Assembly: GCA_016191845.1 (NCBI GenBank)
Contig: JACPVF010000011.1
Span: forward strand, 248,001-312,000
Source: Chloroflexota bacterium
Lineage (GTDB): Bacteria; Chloroflexota; Anaerolineae; Anaerolineales; Villigracilaceae
DNA length: 64,000 nucleotides
Direction: 5' to 3'
Positions 61,129-64,000 of this stretch are shown here, piece after piece (position 1 is the first letter of the stretch; the number at the start of each line of letters is the position of its first letter). A program made the translations under genes and the position numbers. Below the pieces are notes generated by a model that saw only the letters and a program-made list of their open reading frames with translations, had not been told where the DNA came from and did not search any database.

Positions 61129-61674
61129 TCAGCCCAAATACCAAGCCGGGCGCTTAGCAATAACAATTTCATAAATTGGGCAATCAGGGGTATGAGCACC
61201 CGGCAGGTATCCCGTACTCATTAAAAATTCTTTGACTATCTCCCCTCCGGTAAATAGAAATGTACGTTTAAACAGCTTGGTCCAGTTTTCTAAAGTTTGT
61301 GGCTGATGGCTATCTAGCCATCCTTTGAATGATCCATATTCAATACGCAAGCCCTGGATACGCCGAGCATTTTCAATAGCTGCGTTAACCTTTAGACGGT
61401 TCCGAATTATGCCAGCATCACTTAAAAGTCGGGTACGGTCCGTTTCATCATAAGATGCGATCTTATCAATATCAAAGCGGCTATACGCAAAACGGAAATT
61501 GTCGGCTTTCTTCAATATCGTTATCCAAGAAAGTCCAGCCTGGTTGATTTCCAAGATCAAGCGCTCAAATAATAAATTATCGTCTTGAAGGGGAAAACCA
61601 TATTGTGTCTCGTGATAAACCTGATTAAATGTGTCTTCAGGGTGATTATTACAATAATCGCAGTAAGAGGTCAT
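61129..61674 (-). CDS. tag: DNA-3-methyladenine glycosylase I
   Basis: 181 residues, close to the normal length for Tag. Family features are CDYCNNHPEDTFNQVYHETQYGFP, LILEINQAGLSWITILKK (substrate-pocket Glu) and LFTGGEIVKEFLMSTGYLPGAHTPDCPIY. The N-terminal Cys/His and C-terminal His/Cys residues form the Tag zinc site. It removes 3-methyladenine from alkylated DNA. The gene is visibly more AT-rich than its neighbours and lies next to the 3' stub of another tag, suggesting acquisition by transfer. Confidence 0.93.
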   Translation of the reverse strand: MTSYCDYCNNHPEDTFNQVYHETQYGFPLQDDNLLFERLILEINQAGLSWITILKKADNFRFAYSRFDIDKIASYDETDRTRLLSDAGIIRNRLKVNAAIENARRIQGLRIEYGSFKGWLDSHQPQTLENWTKLFKRTFLFTGGEIVKEFLMSTGYLPGAHTPDCPIYEIVIAKRPAWYLG

Positions 61675-61821
61675 TTGGCAATTTTACTATGCCAAGGTTA
61701 AAAGTGGTCGTTCAAACATCGCCTTGGCTATGTTGTTATTATGGAACACCGAATACGGTAACTGCAAGGCTGGTTTTACCTGATTATGGACGAAGAATCG
61801 GACAAAAAAAGAAAAAAGAAC

Positions 61822-61853
61822 AGCGCCCGGCATGTGGCGCTGTTCTTTTCAAT
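61822..61853. terminator. Bidirectional terminator
   Basis: AAGAACAGCGCC/GGCGCTGTTCTT stem with A/T-rich flanks, between the tag upstream region and the end of the SDR gene. Confidence 0.85.
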
Positions 61854-61882
61854 CAAGGAAATTCAAATCCGACCAATTCAGA

Positions 61883-62512
61883 TCAATAACTCGCCACTGG
61901 TAATTTCTTCAACCACTTCAATTCGGTAAGTTCCTTCAAGACAAAGTCTGCACCGTCGGCACGGGAAAGTTGCGTCCCCGAACTCTTGCTTACATACCCC
62001 ACCTGATACTGACCCATGTGTTCGCCATCCATCAGGCGTGGATAACGCACAACCGTCCAATCTAATTCAGAAGCCTGAATTACTTTTACATTTTCGGCAG
62101 AATCAAGAACAACATCCTTTGCAAGAAGGTTCAGCAGAAAACCGATGAAATGGTCAATAAATTTTGGCTTATCTTCGGGTTGGCGAACCCCTGCGCCCGT
62201 TGTTGAAACCAGACGGCGTATTCCGTGCTTTTTCATTCCTGCCACGATATTTTTTGCAGAGGTTTCCATCATGTGCGGAACCGGCGGTCGGGTCGGTCCC
62301 AGTGCGCTGATCACCGCTTCCTGTCCTGCAATCGCCTTCTTGACAGCATCGGCGTCCATCGAGTCGCCTTTGAATACGATCAGGTTGGCATCTTTTATGG
62401 TGAACTTCTCGGGAGAGCGCACAAAGGCTGTCACAGTATGCCCCGCTTCCAATGCCTGTTTTACCACTTCCAAACCTACCCCGCGCGATGCACCAAACAC
62501 TACGATCTTCAT
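61883..62512 (-). CDS. NAD(P)H-binding atypical SDR
   Basis: 209 residues. The dinucleotide-binding glycine motif is VVFGASRGVGLEVV (TGxxGxxG-type variant), followed by a D in FKGDSMD and SALGPTRPP. A VRYPRLMDG segment lies near the C-terminus, as in the NmrA/flavin reductase-like atypical SDR group. The catalytic Tyr-x3-Lys is not obvious. ATG 62512 has AAGGAG upstream. It is co-directional with the TetR gene and may be co-regulated. Confidence 0.85.
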   Translation of the reverse strand: MKIVVFGASRGVGLEVVKQALEAGHTVTAFVRSPEKFTIKDANLIVFKGDSMDADAVKKAIAGQEAVISALGPTRPPVPHMMETSAKNIVAGMKKHGIRRLVSTTGAGVRQPEDKPKFIDHFIGFLLNLLAKDVVLDSAENVKVIQASELDWTVVRYPRLMDGEHMGQYQVGYVSKSSGTQLSRADGADFVLKELTELKWLKKLPVASY

Positions 62513-62549
62513 AAGACTCCTTTGAGATTTTTTTGTTATCAAATGATGG

Positions 62550-63110
62550 CTATAAAGCCAACAAGACTTTCAACTGTTTTGCCACCAGACGCAGCGGGTC
62601 AGCAGTATGCGATGTACGGCTCAGGATAATCCCGCCTTCGATGGCAGAAACAATGAAGGTCGCCAGTTCATCGGCTTTTGTTTTTGAGTACCCGCATTCG
62701 ATCAACTTGTCATAGAAGGCGGATTTCAACATTTGATACGCTTCGTGGCAGGCTGCGTTAATCCGTGGCAAGGTGGTCGCGGTCTCCATCGCCACAGCCG
62801 TCAGCGGACTGCCCGCCGCAAAACCAGATCGTTCGACATGTCCTGCAATATTCAGAATAAAGTCAGAAATTGCTTTGGCGGCGTTGGAACTTTCTGTAAA
62901 TCCCTGGCGAATCCGTTCGGCAGTTTGGTTTCCGGATTGAAGCACCGCCTCTGCCGTAATCTGTTCCTTGCCCTCTGGAAAGTAGTAATACAAGGATCCT
63001 TTTGGGGAACCGCTTTCCTTGATGATCTCGTTCAAACCAGTACCGTGATAGCCTTGTTTTTCCAGCAGGACACAGGTGGTTTGCAGGATTTGTTCGCGGG
63101 CATTGCTCAT
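62550..63110 (-). CDS. TetR-family repressor (LmrA/YxaF-like)
   Basis: 186 residues. The N-terminal helix-turn-helix reads LLEKQGYHGTGLNEIIKESGSPKGSLYYYFPEGKEQI, the usual form of the YxaF/LmrA subgroup. The C-terminal ligand-binding helices include GFAAGSPLTAVAMETATTLP. ATG 63110 has GGAG upstream. It is divergent from the NmrA-like gene, and an imperfect 22-bp palindrome lies between them, so it probably represses that gene and itself. Ligand unknown. Confidence 0.9.
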   Translation of the reverse strand: MSNAREQILQTTCVLLEKQGYHGTGLNEIIKESGSPKGSLYYYFPEGKEQITAEAVLQSGNQTAERIRQGFTESSNAAKAISDFILNIAGHVERSGFAAGSPLTAVAMETATTLPRINAACHEAYQMLKSAFYDKLIECGYSKTKADELATFIVSAIEGGIILSRTSHTADPLRLVAKQLKVLLAL

Positions 63111-63177
63111 GTCTGTCTCCGTCCAGAAAATGTCTTTTGTCATCTTTTCAAAAGACGACTGCTGGAGTATTATAACG

Positions 63178-63199
63178 ACTGGTCTATATATAGTCAAGT
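63178..63199. promoter_or_regulatory. Probable TetR operator
   Basis: ACTGGTCTATA/TATAGTCAAGT: a 22-bp palindrome with 9 of 11 positions matching between arms, 13 bp before the NmrA-like ATG. TATTATAAC-type -10 sequences for either strand flank it. Confidence 0.55.
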
Positions 63200-63212
63200 T
63201 AGGAGAAAATGA

Positions 63213-64000
63213 ATGTCATCCCCCATATTGGTAATCGGTGCGCTTGGGAATGTCGGAACGGAAGTTGTAAGGCAGATACTCGTCAGAGGTGGGAAAGTTC
63301 GTGCTGCGGATATGGATGTGAACAAACTGAGGGAACGCTTTGGTGAAGCGGTTGAAGCCGTTCGTTTTGACTTCACCGATCCATCCACTTTTGAGGAAAC
63401 ATTTTCAGGTGTAGAGCACATGTTTTATATGCGCCCACCGCATATCACGAACATCCAGCGGGATATGATTCCTTCGATTGACGCTGCCAAACGCGCGGGT
63501 GTAACTCACGTCGTATTTCTCTCCCTGATCGGGATCGAGAACACGACTTATGTCCCCCACTACAAGGTAGAGACCTATTTGAAACAAATCAACATGCAAA
63601 CGACCTTTTTGCGTTGCAGTTTCTTCATGCAGAATCTGAACACCACCCATCGCCGTGAGATCAAGGAAAGGAATGAGATTTTTGTGCCAGTCGGAAAGGC
63701 AAAGACCGCCTTCATCGATGCGCGTGACATCGGCGCGGTTGCGGCGGTTGCTTTACTGGAGAATGGACATGCCGGCAGGAACTACGACCTGACCGGCAGC
63801 GAACGGCTGGATTATTGGGAAGCAGCCAGGATCATGAGCGAAGTGCTGGGACGCAGGATCACCTACCGCAACCCGAATCCATTGCATTTCCTCATTGAGA
63901 CGATGCGCAGAGGTACGCTATTCATGTTTGCCCTGGTGATGACCGGGCTGTACACATCCACCCGCTTTGGGATGGCAGAACCGATCACAAATGAAGTCGA
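63213..64000 (+). CDS. NmrA-like NAD(P)-binding protein (3' end cut by window edge)
   Basis: At least 262 codons, truncated. The nucleotide motif is ILVIGALGNVGTEVV, then VRFDFTDPSTFEETFSGVEHMFYMRPP. KVETYLKQINMQTTFLRCSFFMQNL and ENGHAGRNYDLTGSERLDYWEAARIMSEVLG are typical of NmrA/quinone-oxidoreductase-like atypical SDRs. ATG 63213 has AGGAGA upstream. It is divergent from the TetR gene and thus its likely target. Redox sensing or quinone/electrophile reduction is inference. Confidence 0.88.
   Translation, partial: MSSPILVIGALGNVGTEVVRQILVRGGKVRAADMDVNKLRERFGEAVEAVRFDFTDPSTFEETFSGVEHMFYMRPPHITNIQRDMIPSIDAAKRAGVTHVVFLSLIGIENTTYVPHYKVETYLKQINMQTTFLRCSFFMQNLNTTHRREIKERNEIFVPVGKAKTAFIDARDIGAVAAVALLENGHAGRNYDLTGSERLDYWEAARIMSEVLGRRITYRNPNPLHFLIETMRRGTLFMFALVMTGLYTSTRFGMAEPITNEV

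Overview
The window looks like a chromosomal segment of a Chloroflexota bacterium, most likely class Anaerolineae. The basis is gene content and style: GC-rich genes, secreted proteins with Thr/Pro-rich linkers, SLH, GH25 and NAGPA-type envelope proteins, a T-box and an M-box, and no LPS genes. No 16S rRNA is present, so the placement is inference. I see no phage, integrase, insertion sequence, CRISPR array or tRNA gene.

Layout. 1-2.7 kb: trpE-trpS on the minus strand behind a Trp T-box. 2.8-12.6 kb: hydrolase, secreted and membrane proteins, a protealysin-type M4 protease with an emfourin-like inhibitor, STAS protein, ABC-F ATPase, Cas4/AddB-like nuclease, and a membrane protein/HTH pair under a palindromic operator. 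12.6-20.1 kb (minus): GH25-SH3-NAGPA fusion, a NAGPA paralogue, DUF1385, M20 peptidase, peptide-binding protein, secG. 20.2-26.0 kb: PHP protein, rpsF-ssb-rpsR, parvulin-type foldase, amidase, CBS protein. 26.2-35.6 kb (plus): the Asp/Asn-tRNA region. 35.6-43.5 kb: LysM-GH25 protein, a probable 6S RNA, SLH protein, bioY, a two-component system and a SIMPL protein. 43.5-46.7 kb: NRAMP-type transporter plus MgtE-like regulatory protein behind an M-box. 46.7-56.6 kb: obgE, maeB, a glycosylation operon, a possible new ncRNA, recX-rny. 56.7-64 kb: a metabolic operon, a tag gene beside the stub of another tag, and an SDR/TetR/NmrA divergon that runs off the window.

The most striking system is at 26.2-35.6 kb. 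Two AspRS genes lie in tandem clusters: aspS1 with two small genes and gatCAB, and aspS2 with asnS. Each cluster is preceded by a TGCTATAAT promoter, a 26-29 codon leader peptide loaded with consecutive Asn and Asp codons, and an RNA that can fold into mutually exclusive 1:2, 2:3 and 3:4 (terminator) stems. This is a classical ribosome-mediated attenuator, apparently sensing Asn/Asp-tRNA charging. It controls both the amidotransferase route and the direct route to Asn-tRNA. I know of no described Asn/Asp attenuator of this kind.

Several genes, including leader 2, obgE, the nuclease and the response regulator, have a -10 hexamer 6-7 nt before the ATG, which suggests leaderless mRNAs. The response regulator and the SIMPL gene share an 11-bp-spaced direct-repeat box with identical spacing to a TATCCT -10 element, pointing to a small autoregulated regulon.
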